Under the pieces are notes generated by a model, which did not search any database, was not told the origin of the DNA, and saw only the letters and a program-made list of their open reading frames with translations. 64,000 bases of DNA, from NCBI RefSeq assembly GCF_016862515.1, contig NZ_BONC01000015.1, positions 62,001 through 126,000 of the forward strand, read 5' to 3'. Shown piece after piece: positions 52,087 to 61,517 of this stretch. The stretch comes from Asanoa iriomotensis (GTDB lineage: Bacteria > Actinomycetota > Actinomycetes > Mycobacteriales > Micromonosporaceae). Position numbers and translations under genes: made by a program. Every line of letters begins with the position of its first letter. Position 1 is the stretch's first letter.

Positions 52087-52611
52087 TCACTGAGCGAGCA
52101 TGGCCTCGATCGCAGTGGCGATCTGTTCGGCGTCCATCACTTCCGAGTCGAACACTCGATCGGCGGGGATCTGGGGTAACACCGCACGAAAACGTCGATG
52201 CGCGGACCTGTGAAAGTCCGCGTCACGCGACAGGCCGCGCCGTGGATCAGCCTGTGCGCGCTTCAGCGTCACGGATACGCGCGCGTCGATGACAACCCAT
52301 AGCACTGCAGCGGCATCTGGCAGCGCACGGGTGAGCATTGCCTGTTCCTCCGCGGTGTAGATCGGTCCGACGACCACGACGTAGTCGACACTCGAGTGCA
52401 TCCACTGGCCGACGAGGGCGCCATGAGCCTCGTGCGCCGCGAACCACAGTCCGGCCCTGGCGGCGCCGGGCATCGCCACCATGGCCGCGATGTCGTCGAC
52501 ATCCGCGACAACGACGGTTCGACCGCGTCTGGTCAGGCGCGCGGCGAGCTGGTCAGCGACGGTGTTCTTGCCGGCCGCGATCGGGCCGGTGAGGATCACC
52601 AGTTGAGGCAT
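52087..52611 (-). CDS. P-loop kinase-like ATPase
   Basis: A 174-residue protein with Walker A TGPIAAGKNTVADQLA, then VVVADVDDIAAMVAMPG and a lid-like Arg/Lys region (KRAQADPRRGLSRDADFHRSAHRRFRAVL). It resembles shikimate/gluconate-kinase-like or AAA_33 proteins that phosphorylate small molecules. It lies 8 nt after the mannosidase stop, so it may be the last gene of the cluster 2 operon and supply a sugar kinase step. Confidence 0.75.
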   Translation of the reverse strand: MPQLVILTGPIAAGKNTVADQLAARLTRRGRTVVVADVDDIAAMVAMPGAARAGLWFAAHEAHGALVGQWMHSSVDYVVVVGPIYTAEEQAMLTRALPDAAAVLWVVIDARVSVTLKRAQADPRRGLSRDADFHRSAHRRFRAVLPQIPADRVFDSEVMDAEQIATAIEAMLAQ

Positions 52612-52619
52612 CCAGACGC

Positions 52620-55361
52620 TCAGCAGGAAACGTCGAGCTGCACCGTGGCGATCTCCCAGGCCCGCAACCGCAGCCGGACCTGTCCGTCCGGGTCGACGGC
52701 CAGCGCTTCGCCGGGCCGGCCGAGCAGGTCGGCCCGCCGTGCCGTGCGGATGGTCGCGCCGCCGAGCACCGCGGTGGTGTCAACCGGCGTCTGTGCCACC
52801 AGCCGCACCTCGATGTGGCCGGGCCGGTCCCGGACGCTGGTGAGCGCGACGCCCTCGCCGTCGACGGAAAGCCCGCTGGTCGGCGCCGGCAGCGCGGCGG
52901 CCGTCTCGGCCGTGCCCGGAAAGGCCAGCAGATCATGCCGGTACGCCTCGGCCTGCGCCACCAGCCCGGCTTCGTGCCAGGCCCCCTGGTGCGGCAGTAC
53001 CGCGAGCTCGACCGTGCGGAATCCGCGGCACTGCGCGCCCGGGGTCGGCAGTTGCGGGCCGGCGGGCTCGTCGCGCAGGGCGTGCCGGTTGCGGGACAGC
53101 ATCCCGATCGCGCGCAGCATCGTGACCGCCAGTTCGCTCCCGGAGTCGGTCAGCTCGTACTCGGTGGGCTGGGTCAGGAGCACCGCCAGTCCACCAGCGG
53201 CGACGAATCCGTTGGCAGGGAAGGTCGGCAGGGGGACCTCGCCGCCGCCGCCCTCCGCCGTCAACCCCCGCTCGACCACGGCGAACTGGCCCTCGGCGTA
53301 CGAGCTACGAGCCGGCGACGGCAGCGGCAGGTGGAGGCGGACCCGGTGGTCGTCGCAGCGGTTGTCGAAGTCGACGCGCAGGCGGGCGAAGCGTTCGCTG
53401 CCGCGCAGTTCCACGCGGGTGGTGACGGTGATCGGCTCGCGGTCCACGGCGCGGGAGCCGGCGTCGACGTCGGAGTGGACAGGCCAGCGGTACTCACGCA
53501 CGACGTCCACGACGCCGACCAGCGGGCCGTCGTGGCGCACGACGGTGCGGACGGCCACCGGCTTGTCGACGACCTCGTCGGCGGCCGGCGGCGCGTAGTT
53601 GTAGCTGTCGCCCACGTCGCCGCCGTCGACGACCCGGCCGATCCCGCCGACGGTCACGCCGTCCGGGGTGGTAAGCGTCAGGGTGCCGTCTTCGGCCACC
53701 TCGACCCGCAGCAGGCCGTTGTCGAGGCACGCGCCGGCGACCGTGACCGGGGTGGGTTCCGGGCGCGCCGTCGCTGTCCTGGACCCCGCCGGCCGGACCG
53801 CGGTGCGACCGAGCGGCGGCACCTCGACCAGGGCCGCCACGGTGGCCCGCGGCGCCGCAAGAATGCGTACGCGCCACATGCCGGTCGCCCCGGCGTCGGC
53901 GAGCGCTAGGCGGACGTCCGCGACGTCGAAGGCGGCGTCGCCGTGCCGGGCCACGTGGAAGGTGAGGGTCGCGTCGCCGGGCGACACGGACCAGGCGGTG
54001 ATCTCCTGGCCGTAGAGTTCCCGCCCGTGCACCCGGGCCAGCACCAGTGGCAGATCGGCCGCCGGCACCATGTCGTCGGCGAGCAGCGTAGCGGCACGGT
54101 CCAGGATCTGGGCGGTCACCACGCGGCCGGCCCCGTCCGTCAGGGCCGCCGCGCCGTCGGCCGGTGTCTCCACGTCCAGCCGGGCCAGCGCGGTGCGGGG
54201 AGCCGGGGTCGGGTTGAAGAGCAGATAACCATCCCGGGGTACGGCCGTGGCCAGTCGCGCGCCGACGAGGTCGCACACCGCCCGGCCGAGCTGGTCGGCC
54301 TCGGCGATTCGCACCGCGACCTGCTCGGCGGTCTCGTCGCAGCCGCAGCCGGTCACCGAGTCGTGGCAGCTCGCGTCGATCAGCCGGGTCCACGCCATAT
54401 CGAGGAAGCGTTGCAATGACCGGTCGTGGGTCAGGGCTGCGAGCGGTTCAGCGTAGCGTTCGACGCGTCGCTCGGCGCGGTTCATGGCCTGCTTCAGATG
54501 GCCGCGCACGGAGATCACGCCGGGCAGGATGTTGGCTCGGGCGTGCGAGCGCAGTTCGCCGTGGACGACCGGCAGTCCGTCGACAGTGGACGGTTGTGTG
54601 GCGAAGTATTCGGTGAGTGTGCCGAGCCGCAGCTTCGCGTCGGCGAGGTCGGCGCCGGCGAGCAGGTCGGGAGCGTCGGGCGCCGGTGCCGCGTGGTCGG
54701 TTCCGTACATCGCGAGCGCGGGGGTCGTCTCGCCGTCGAACCGCCACCCGGCCAGCATGCCGGCGAGGTCGCCGGCCCGGCGGGTGACCTGCGCCGGCTC
54801 GTCCATCAGACCAGCGGCGTTGCCGTAGCCGCCGGGCAGGTACTCGGTGCGGACCGTGGTGCCGTCCGGTGCCCGCCAGGCGAAGGCATGGCGGGCCACG
54901 GCCTGCGGGACGCCGCGGAACACGCAGGCGTGGGCCAGGCCGGCACCGGCCAGGATCTGCGGCATCTGGGCGACGTGGCCGAACATGTCGGGCAGGTAGC
55001 CGACCGGCATCGCGCCGCCCAGCTCCGCGCTGCGGAGCAACCCGCGTTCCAGGTTGCGCACGATGTTCTCGCCGGAGCACAGGAACTCGTCGAGCAGGAT
55101 CTGCCACGGCCCCACCGCCAGGCGGCCGGCCCGGACCAGGGCTGTCACCTGCTCCCGCCGTTCCGGGCGAACCTCCAGGTAATCGTCGACCGCGGCGAGC
55201 TGCCCGTCGAGGGTGAACCGCTGCCGCGGGTCGCGCTCCATCCGGTCGAACACGTCGTCGAGCAGCGCCACCAACCGCAGCCGGAACCGCTGGAACGGCT
55301 CGTACCACTCCCGGTCCCAGTGGGTGTGCGGCACCACGATGATCTCGGCCGGTCTCGTCAT
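52620..55361 (-). CDS. GH38 alpha-mannosidase
   Basis: A 913-residue glycoside hydrolase with no signal peptide, so intracellular. HTHWDREWYEPF at residues 12-23 holds the Zn-binding His and Asp. GYLPDMFGHVAQMPQIL near residue 126 holds the nucleophile Asp. The central helical domain contains SCHDSVTGCGCDETAEQV (His and Asp of the active site). Beta-sandwich domains follow (HRVRLHLPLP, ITVTTRVELRGSERFARLRVDFDN). Family enzymes use retaining hydrolysis of alpha-mannosides. Together with the importer genes it would hydrolyse mannosylated small molecules after uptake. Overlaps the upstream dehydrogenase by 4 nt. Confidence 0.93.
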   Translation of the reverse strand: MTRPAEIIVVPHTHWDREWYEPFQRFRLRLVALLDDVFDRMERDPRQRFTLDGQLAAVDDYLEVRPERREQVTALVRAGRLAVGPWQILLDEFLCSGENIVRNLERGLLRSAELGGAMPVGYLPDMFGHVAQMPQILAGAGLAHACVFRGVPQAVARHAFAWRAPDGTTVRTEYLPGGYGNAAGLMDEPAQVTRRAGDLAGMLAGWRFDGETTPALAMYGTDHAAPAPDAPDLLAGADLADAKLRLGTLTEYFATQPSTVDGLPVVHGELRSHARANILPGVISVRGHLKQAMNRAERRVERYAEPLAALTHDRSLQRFLDMAWTRLIDASCHDSVTGCGCDETAEQVAVRIAEADQLGRAVCDLVGARLATAVPRDGYLLFNPTPAPRTALARLDVETPADGAAALTDGAGRVVTAQILDRAATLLADDMVPAADLPLVLARVHGRELYGQEITAWSVSPGDATLTFHVARHGDAAFDVADVRLALADAGATGMWRVRILAAPRATVAALVEVPPLGRTAVRPAGSRTATARPEPTPVTVAGACLDNGLLRVEVAEDGTLTLTTPDGVTVGGIGRVVDGGDVGDSYNYAPPAADEVVDKPVAVRTVVRHDGPLVGVVDVVREYRWPVHSDVDAGSRAVDREPITVTTRVELRGSERFARLRVDFDNRCDDHRVRLHLPLPSPARSSYAEGQFAVVERGLTAEGGGGEVPLPTFPANGFVAAGGLAVLLTQPTEYELTDSGSELAVTMLRAIGMLSRNRHALRDEPAGPQLPTPGAQCRGFRTVELAVLPHQGAWHEAGLVAQAEAYRHDLLAFPGTAETAAALPAPTSGLSVDGEGVALTSVRDRPGHIEVRLVAQTPVDTTAVLGGATIRTARRADLLGRPGEALAVDPDGQVRLRLRAWEIATVQLDVSC

Positions 55362-56485
55362 CGGCTCTCCGCCTCTCCGCCGATCGCCGCCCCGGTCAGC
55401 TCACCGTAGCGGCGTATCACCTGCTGGCTGGTCCTGATGTCGGCCGCACCCTCGGCGATGCCGGTCAGCGGCACGACGCCTGCGGTGACCATCGCGTGGA
55501 ACGCGACCAGTTCCTCCTCGAACGCCTCGCTCACCGAGCGGAACGCGGCCCGTCGTTCGCCGCCGCCGTGCTCGTCGACGACGGTCAGCGTGGTGGGCGC
55601 GTTGAGCAGGTAGGGCGACGGGAACACCAGCTCCAGCGAGCCGCGCGCGTGGTGCACGGTGACCGTTTCCCGGTAGGCGGGGTAGTCCGGTAGATGGAGC
55701 CAGCGGATCCCGTAGCGGGCGCCGCCGGGCAACCGCCCGCTGATCTCGACCGACGGTTCGGCCGGACCGTCGGGCAGGGGCCAGGTGGCCACGTGGTCGA
55801 CGGTCGCCGGCGGGCCGGTGAACAGCCGCAGCAGCGACAGGTCGTGCGAGATGCTGTTGATCAGGATCTGGTAGAGGGTGCGGGCGCCCGGGTCGGTGCC
55901 CACGGCGGTGTCGAGCAAAGCCCGGTCGGCGGCGGCGAGCCGCGCCGCGGTCGTGGCCGGCACGTCGCCCGGCGCCGCGGGCAGGTTGGCGAAGCGCAGC
56001 TGCCGGTCTCCGCTGGGGTGCAGCACGGTCACCTCGACCGCGTGCACCGCCTGCGCGCCGCCGAGATCGGCCAGCAGCCGCGCGGCCTCGACCACCGCGG
56101 GGTCGTACTGCTTCATGTAACCGACCATCAGCGCACCGGTGCTGGACGCGGCCAGTCGGCCGGCCTCGGCGAGCGTGTAGGCCAGGGGCTTCTCACAGAG
56201 CACCGGAAGGCCGGCGTGCAACGCCGCCGCGGCCAGCTCGCCGTGCGAGCCGGAGGTGGCCAGCAGCAGCCCGTCGCAGCCGCCGTCGGTCACCATCCGG
56301 GCCGCGTCGGTGTAGCGGCGGGACGGCTCGACGCCGTACCGCTCGCCCACCTGCGCGACCCGGGACGGGGACATGTCGGCCAGCGCCACGATCTCGAACA
56401 GGTCGTCGCGGCGGCGCAGCAGCGGCAGGTGCACCGTGCGCGCGATGATGCCCAGCCCGGCCACCGCGACCCGGATTCGCTTCAT
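55358..56485 (-). CDS. Gfo/Idh/MocA oxidoreductase
   Basis: A 375-residue enzyme from ATG 56485: VAVAGLGIIARTVHLPLLRRR, VLCEKPLAYTLAEAG with the catalytic Lys, LMVGYMKQYDPAVVEA, and LINSISHDLSLLRLFTG. The insert between residues 170 and 230 is longer than in the cluster 1 enzymes and lacks a close named relative. Third enzyme of the operon downstream of the isomerase. Confidence 0.9.
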   Translation of the reverse strand: MKRIRVAVAGLGIIARTVHLPLLRRRDDLFEIVALADMSPSRVAQVGERYGVEPSRRYTDAARMVTDGGCDGLLLATSGSHGELAAAALHAGLPVLCEKPLAYTLAEAGRLAASSTGALMVGYMKQYDPAVVEAARLLADLGGAQAVHAVEVTVLHPSGDRQLRFANLPAAPGDVPATTAARLAAADRALLDTAVGTDPGARTLYQILINSISHDLSLLRLFTGPPATVDHVATWPLPDGPAEPSVEISGRLPGGARYGIRWLHLPDYPAYRETVTVHHARGSLELVFPSPYLLNAPTTLTVVDEHGGGERRAAFRSVSEAFEEELVAFHAMVTAGVVPLTGIAEGAADIRTSQQVIRRYGELTGAAIGGEAESR

Positions 56486-57393
56486 CGCAGTGCCTTCTCG
56501 AGCCACCGCAGGTTGGCGTGCTGGTCGGCGCGGATCCGATCTAGGTCGTGGCCGTTCGCGGGGCTGTCCTGCTCGATCACCAACCAGCCGGTGTAGCCGG
56601 TGTCGTCCAGGCCGGCGAGCACGCCGGAGAGGTCGACGTCGCCGCGGCCCAGGGCGCAGAACCCGCCCGCCGCGACCACGTCCGTCAGGCCGCCGCCGGC
56701 CGCTCGGACCCGGGCGTGGGCGGCCAGGTCCGCGTCCTTCAGATGCACTTGGCCGATCCGTCCGGCCCACCGGCGCACGGCGGCCACCGGGTCACCGCCG
56801 GCCAGCGCGAGGTGCCCGGTGTCCAAGCAGATGGACAGGTCGGTGAGAGCGAGCAGCCGGTCGGCCTCCGCCGCGGACTCCACGTCGGTGCCGAGGTGGT
56901 AGTGGAAGACCGGCTCCAGGCCGCGGTCGCGGCATCGGTCGGCGGCCTGCTGGACCCGGGCGGCGAAGTCCGGCCAGGCCGCGTCGGGCAGCGCTGTCGC
57001 CGGGTCGGTCGGGAGGCCCGGCCGGGCCATCCGAGCGGGGTTGGCGGGACACGCCAGCGTCGGTCGCGGTGTGAACCGCGGGTCGTCGCCGCGCGCTGCC
57101 GTGAACACGTCGAGTGCGGCGTCGAGCGAGCCGAGGTCCTCGGCGAAGCCCGCCGGATCGGCGTAGCGCAGGTCGACCCAGCCACCGGCGAGCGCGATGC
57201 CGGCCCGTTCCAGGCGGTGCGGGAGGGTCGCGTCCGTGCCGAGGTAGCCGATCGGGCCCGAGTCCACGCCGGTGTAGCCGTCGTCGGCGAGCGCGGCCAG
57301 CAGGTCGTCAGGACCGACGGGGGCGGTCGCGGTCTGGTAGATGCCGTAGTTGACAGGGGCGCCGGCCACCCGGGTGCGTGCGCTCAGCCGCAC
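56482..57393 (-). CDS. Sugar phosphate isomerase/epimerase (AP-endonuclease 2-like TIM barrel)
   Basis: A 303-residue protein starting at GTG 57393, with a perfect GGAGGTGAT six nt upstream, inside the end of the PHP gene. Barrel marks are RVAGAPVNYGIYQ, LEPVFHYHLGTDVES, SICLDTGHLALAGGDPVAAV, IGQVHLKDADL and TGWLVIEQDSP. The metal ligands Glu, Asp, His and Glu are present, as in IolE/IolI and hydroxypyruvate isomerases. It probably works on the keto product of the neighbouring dehydrogenase. Confidence 0.88.
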   Translation of the reverse strand: MRLSARTRVAGAPVNYGIYQTATAPVGPDDLLAALADDGYTGVDSGPIGYLGTDATLPHRLERAGIALAGGWVDLRYADPAGFAEDLGSLDAALDVFTAARGDDPRFTPRPTLACPANPARMARPGLPTDPATALPDAAWPDFAARVQQAADRCRDRGLEPVFHYHLGTDVESAAEADRLLALTDLSICLDTGHLALAGGDPVAAVRRWAGRIGQVHLKDADLAAHARVRAAGGGLTDVVAAGGFCALGRGDVDLSGVLAGLDDTGYTGWLVIEQDSPANGHDLDRIRADQHANLRWLEKALR

Positions 57394-58592
57394 AGCGCGA
57401 TCACCTCCATGCGGTGGGACTCCAGGACGTGCAGCCCGTCGGCGGCCGGCAACAGGCAGCGGTCGCCCCGGACCAGCCGGTGCCGCCCGTCCGGGTAGGC
57501 CAGCAGGGCGCCGTCGGCGTCGAGCGCCAGCAGCTCCTCGCCCAACCGCAGCAACAGCGGTCCGTCGGGGTCGGCGGAGACCGCGGTGCGGCCCGCCCGC
57601 AGCGCGTCGAGCACGGCGCTCCCGGGCGCGGCGTCGCGGTCGGCGAGCAGCCAGGTGGTGGGGGAGCCGGGCAGCGCGTCGGCGCCGGGACGGTGGAAGT
57701 CGCTGCCGCCGATCGGGATGACGTCGGGCCGCCAGGCGCGCGCGAACGCCAGCGGTGCGCCCCAGGTCCGGTCCCACCAGCCGGAGTGCCACACCTCGAC
57801 CAGGCGGGCGCGGTCGGCGAGCGGCTGGCGCCAGGCGCAGTCTCCGCCGAGCGGGTGGTTGATCGACATCAGTCCGCCGTCCCGGTGCGCGGCCGCGAGC
57901 CAGTCGTCGGGCGGCCGCCGGAAGTCGACCCAGTTCACGGGGCCGAAGACGTTGGCGTGCCCGCGGTCGGTGGTCACCTCCTGGCCGGGCAGCAAGGTGA
58001 TGCCGTACCGGTCGGAGGCCGCCGGCAGCCACGGGTGGTGGCTGACGGTGTTGTGGTCGGTGACGGCGAGGAAGTCGAGTCCGCGAGCGGCAGCGAGGGC
58101 GGCGAGCTCGTCGATGGTGTGCGCCCCGTCGCTGTGCACCGTGTGCGCGTGGAGGTCGCCCGCGATCCAGCGCCGGCCGTCGACCTCGGGCAGGTCGCGG
58201 CGGAGCGGCCGGTGCGGGCGCGGCGGCGCGGCCGGCGGCTCGGGCTCCGCGGGCGCCGTGCCGCTGGTGGTGGCGGTCACCTCGAACTCGAGCCCGTCGG
58301 GCGGGATGCGATGCAGCCGCAGCAGCACGTGCCACTCGCCGGGTCGCAGCTCGCCGGGCAGGTAGCCGGGTGTGGCCCAGCCGGCGGTGATGGTGAAGCT
58401 GTCGCGGGCGCCGCCCGACCAGCCGCGGAAGCCGGCCGCATCGAGGCAGCCGAGGTCGAGGACCCCGGCCCCGCGCGGGTAGTCCAGCCGCACCGTGAGC
58501 GCCGCGGTGCCGGGCGGGACGGCGACCGGCAGCGTCCGCAGCACGTCGTCGGCCCGATCGCCCAGCGTCCACCTGCCCCGGTGTGCGACCAT
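57384..58592 (-). CDS. PHP-domain metallohydrolase, CehA/McbA family
   Basis: A 402-residue protein. The N-terminal 130 residues form a beta-sandwich of carbohydrate-binding appearance. The PHP domain carries AGDLHAHTVHSDGAHTIDEL, FLAVTDHNT, LLPGQEVTTDRGHANVFG, SINHPLGGD and IGGSDFHRPG, with all expected His/Asp metal ligands. CehA/McbA members hydrolyse phosphoesters or carbamate/amide-like bonds; the physiological substrate is generally unknown. Its position in a sugar operon suggests it cuts a phosphodiester- or ester-linked sugar derivative. Confidence 0.88.
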   Translation of the reverse strand: MVAHRGRWTLGDRADDVLRTLPVAVPPGTAALTVRLDYPRGAGVLDLGCLDAAGFRGWSGGARDSFTITAGWATPGYLPGELRPGEWHVLLRLHRIPPDGLEFEVTATTSGTAPAEPEPPAAPPRPHRPLRRDLPEVDGRRWIAGDLHAHTVHSDGAHTIDELAALAAARGLDFLAVTDHNTVSHHPWLPAASDRYGITLLPGQEVTTDRGHANVFGPVNWVDFRRPPDDWLAAAHRDGGLMSINHPLGGDCAWRQPLADRARLVEVWHSGWWDRTWGAPLAFARAWRPDVIPIGGSDFHRPGADALPGSPTTWLLADRDAAPGSAVLDALRAGRTAVSADPDGPLLLRLGEELLALDADGALLAYPDGRHRLVRGDRCLLPAADGLHVLESHRMEVIALCG

Positions 58593-58594
58593 GG

Positions 58595-59722
58595 TCAGCC
58601 CTGCGCCGCGGCGGGCACGCCGGCTTCGGCGCCGGCGGTGACCAGGTCGCCGTCGCGGTAGAGCAGCGACCGACCGGGGCGGGGCACCACCCAGCCGGTG
58701 TCGCCCGGGTCCGGTTCGCGGCCCTCCGCGACGACGACCTGGACGCTCGAGGCGCCCCCGTCGGTGTCGTCGGTGGGGACGTCGAGCGAGACCAGCGAGA
58801 CGCTGCCCAGGTTCTCCACGACCACCACCTGTCCGGACAGCGCGCCGGCGACCTGCGTCGGCGAGTAGTCGAGGTACTCCGGGCGGACCGCGTAGACCAG
58901 CCGTTCCCCGTCGGTGACCTGGCCGCGCGCGTCGTCGGGCAACGGCAGCCGGGCGGCGCCGACGGCCAGTTCGTCGCCGCGCACCCGCGTGCCGACGAGG
59001 TTCATCGGAGTGGACCCGATGAACCCGGCCACGAAGGTGTTGGCCGGTCGGCGGAACACCTCGGTCGGGGTGCCCACCTGCCGGATCCGGCCGCCTTCCA
59101 TGACCGCGATCCGGTCCGCCAGCGCGAGCGCCTCGGCCTGGTCGTGGGTGACGAAGACGGTGGTGACGCCGAGCTCGCGTTGCAGCCGCTTGAGAAACGT
59201 GCGTGCCTCCAGCCGGAGGCGCGCGTCCAGGTTGGACAGCGGCTCGTCGAGCAGGAACACCTGCGGGTGGCAGGCCATCGCGCGGGCGAGCGCGACGCGC
59301 TGCTGCTGGCCGCCGGAAAGCTGCCCCGGTCGACGCTGCAGGAGCGCGGACAGGCCGAGCTCGTCGGCGGTCTCCGCGGCCTTGCCGGTGCGCTCGCGGC
59401 GGTCGACCTTCTTGATGCGCAGCGGGTAGGCGATGTTGTCCTGCACGGTCATGTGCGGGAAGAGCGCGTAGTCCTGGAAGACCATGGCCACGTCCCGCTT
59501 GCCCGGCGGCAGGTTGGTGACGTTGCGCTCGCCGATGTGCACGCTGCCACCGGAGGCGACCTCCAACCCCGCGATGGTGCGCAACAGCGTGGTCTTGCCG
59601 CAGCCGGAGGGGCCGAGCAGGGCGAAGAACTCCCCGTCGACGATGTCGAGGTCGAGGGCGTCGAGGGCGCGTACTCCGCCGGGGTAGACCTTGGTCAGTT
59701 CGCGCATGGTGATGGCGGACAT
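58595..59722 (-). CDS. Carbohydrate ABC transporter ATP-binding protein (UgpC/MsmK-like)
   Basis: A 375-residue ATPase with Walker A GPSGCGKTTLLRT, Q-loop VFQDYALFPHM, signature LSGGQQQRVALARA, Walker B VFLLDEPLSNLD and the switch His in FVTHDQ. A C-terminal TOBE/OB region (EYLDYSPTQVAGALSGQVVVVENLG) is present. Most actinobacteria use one shared MsiK for such importers; here a dedicated ATPase is encoded, 2 nt upstream of the PHP gene. Confidence 0.94.
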   Translation of the reverse strand: MSAITMRELTKVYPGGVRALDALDLDIVDGEFFALLGPSGCGKTTLLRTIAGLEVASGGSVHIGERNVTNLPPGKRDVAMVFQDYALFPHMTVQDNIAYPLRIKKVDRRERTGKAAETADELGLSALLQRRPGQLSGGQQQRVALARAMACHPQVFLLDEPLSNLDARLRLEARTFLKRLQRELGVTTVFVTHDQAEALALADRIAVMEGGRIRQVGTPTEVFRRPANTFVAGFIGSTPMNLVGTRVRGDELAVGAARLPLPDDARGQVTDGERLVYAVRPEYLDYSPTQVAGALSGQVVVVENLGSVSLVSLDVPTDDTDGGASSVQVVVAEGREPDPGDTGWVVPRPGRSLLYRDGDLVTAGAEAGVPAAAQG

Positions 59723-60573
59723 CAGCGCTTGATCCCTCCGTGGAAGCGGAATCCGTACCGGCTGCTGACGAACACGAACATCAGCGCCACCGGCAGCGAG
59801 TAGAGCAACGAGAACGTGGAGAGCAGCCGAAGGTCGGCCTGGCCACCCTCGGTGTAGAGGGTGTACATGATCACCGCCGCCGGCGCCTTGTCAGGGCCGC
59901 GCAGCAGCAGGAACGGCACCAGGAAGTTGCCCCAGACGTTGGCGACGGCCCACACCCCGACGGTCGCCAGGCCCGGGCGGACCAGCGGCACCACGATGTG
60001 CCGCATGATCTGCAACGGGCTGGCGCCGAAGACCCGGGCCGACTCCTCGTAGGACGCCGGAGTGGAGTCCATGAAGTCCTTGAGGATGAAGATGGCGGCC
60101 GGCAGCAGGCCGCCGCTGAGGATCAGGATCACGCCGAGCCGGGAGTCGATCAGGTTGAGCCGGAAAGCCAGCTCGAACAGCGGCACCATCGTCGCGGTGC
60201 CCGTGACGATCGACGAGAGCAGCAGCAGGCCGTAGAGCAGCGCGTCACGGCCCGGGACCCGGACCCGGCTCAGCGCGTACGCGGCGAGCGCGGCGAACGT
60301 CACCACCAGCGCGGCGGTGCCAGCGGCCAGGTAGACGGAGTTGAGCAGCGAGCGCAGTGCGTATGGGTTGTCCAGCAGCGCACGGAAGTTGTCCAGAGTG
60401 AACCGGGGCAGCGAAGCCGTGACCGTCGGCGTGTCGTCGAACGGGGCGGTGGCCAGCCAGAGCAGCGGCAGCGCGAAGAAGGCGAGGACGAGGCAGAGGA
60501 ACGTGTAGCGGCCGATCCGGGCGAGCAGATGGCGCACCGCGATGGTCGGCCGCTCGGCGGTGGTGACGGTCAC
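59722..60573 (-). CDS. Carbohydrate ABC transporter permease 2 (MalG-type)
   Basis: A 283-residue permease with six helices: YTFLCLVLAFFALPLLWLA at the start, LLYGLLLLSSIVTGTATMVP, and the EAA loop DSTPASYEESARVFGASPLQIMRHIVVPLVRPGLAT. CUT1 family; partner of the 60570-61517 permease, with which it overlaps by 4 nt. Confidence 0.94.
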   Translation of the reverse strand: MTVTTAERPTIAVRHLLARIGRYTFLCLVLAFFALPLLWLATAPFDDTPTVTASLPRFTLDNFRALLDNPYALRSLLNSVYLAAGTAALVVTFAALAAYALSRVRVPGRDALLYGLLLLSSIVTGTATMVPLFELAFRLNLIDSRLGVILILSGGLLPAAIFILKDFMDSTPASYEESARVFGASPLQIMRHIVVPLVRPGLATVGVWAVANVWGNFLVPFLLLRGPDKAPAAVIMYTLYTEGGQADLRLLSTFSLLYSLPVALMFVFVSSRYGFRFHGGIKR

Positions 60574-61517
60574 GCGGACTCCTTCCGCCGGCCCAGCAGG
60601 CGCAGGTAGACCAACGCGATGACCAGGTTGATCAGCAGCATGACGAACGAGATCGCGGCGCCGAAACCGAGCTCGCCGCCGGAGAGGGCGACCTTGTAGA
60701 CGTACACGGGCAGGATCTCCGAGCGCTGCTCGGGACCGCCCGCGGTGATCAGGAACGGCGCGAAGTCGTTGAACGTCCAGAGGCTGATCAGCAGCAGGTT
60801 GGTCAACACGTGCCCGCGGATGCGGGGGAACACCACGTCGCGCAGCTGTTGCCAGGTCGACGCGCCGGCCAGCCGGGCGGTCTCCAGGTGCGAGCGGGGT
60901 ACGTTCTCAAGCGCCGCGGCGTAGAGCATCATCGAGAACGCCGTGCCGCGCCAGGTGTTGAAGATGATGATCGACAGCATCGGGTAGTCGAGCAACCAGG
61001 CCATCCCGGGGATGCCCAGCAGCGCGTTGAGCGTGCCCGCGTCCCGGTCGAGCAGCGCGATCCACAGGAAGGCGACCACCGAGCTGGGCAGGATCCACGA
61101 GAGCAGGACCAGCCCTTCGACCACCCGCCGCAGCGGGCCGCGCCGGTCGCGCAGCGCGAACGCGATGGCGAAACCGAGCCCGGCCTGGCCGATGACCGCC
61201 GAGCCGAGGACGAACTCGAGGGTCAGTAGCAGCGAGGTGCGGAACCGCTCGTCGCCCAGCGCGTCGGTGAAGTTGTCCAACCCGACGATCTCCGGGCTGG
61301 CCGCGGCCAGCCCGGTCAGCCGGTAGTTGGTGAGGCCGAGCCAGATCGTCCAGACCGCCGGCACCACCAGGAAGACCAGGATCAGCACCATGGCGGGCAC
61401 GAGGAACCCGGTGGCCCGGGCCCGGCCCAGGCCGGCGGCGTCGGGGGCGGGGGAGGCGCCCGTGACCGGGCGCGCTCCCTCGACCAGTTCGTCAGGAGGT
61501 GACGTTGCCTGCGCCAC
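60570..61517 (-). CDS. Carbohydrate ABC transporter permease 1 (MalF-type)
   Basis: A 315-residue CUT1 permease: GFLVPAMVLILVFLVVPAVWTIWLGL, FVLGSAVIGQAGLGFAIAFAL, and the EAA loop ENVPRSHLETARLAGASTWQQLRDVVFPRIRG. Its start lies inside the last codons of the binding-protein gene (26-nt overlap), giving translational coupling. Confidence 0.93.
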   Translation of the reverse strand: MAQATSPPDELVEGARPVTGASPAPDAAGLGRARATGFLVPAMVLILVFLVVPAVWTIWLGLTNYRLTGLAAASPEIVGLDNFTDALGDERFRTSLLLTLEFVLGSAVIGQAGLGFAIAFALRDRRGPLRRVVEGLVLLSWILPSSVVAFLWIALLDRDAGTLNALLGIPGMAWLLDYPMLSIIIFNTWRGTAFSMMLYAAALENVPRSHLETARLAGASTWQQLRDVVFPRIRGHVLTNLLLISLWTFNDFAPFLITAGGPEQRSEILPVYVYKVALSGGELGFGAAISFVMLLINLVIALVYLRLLGRRKESA

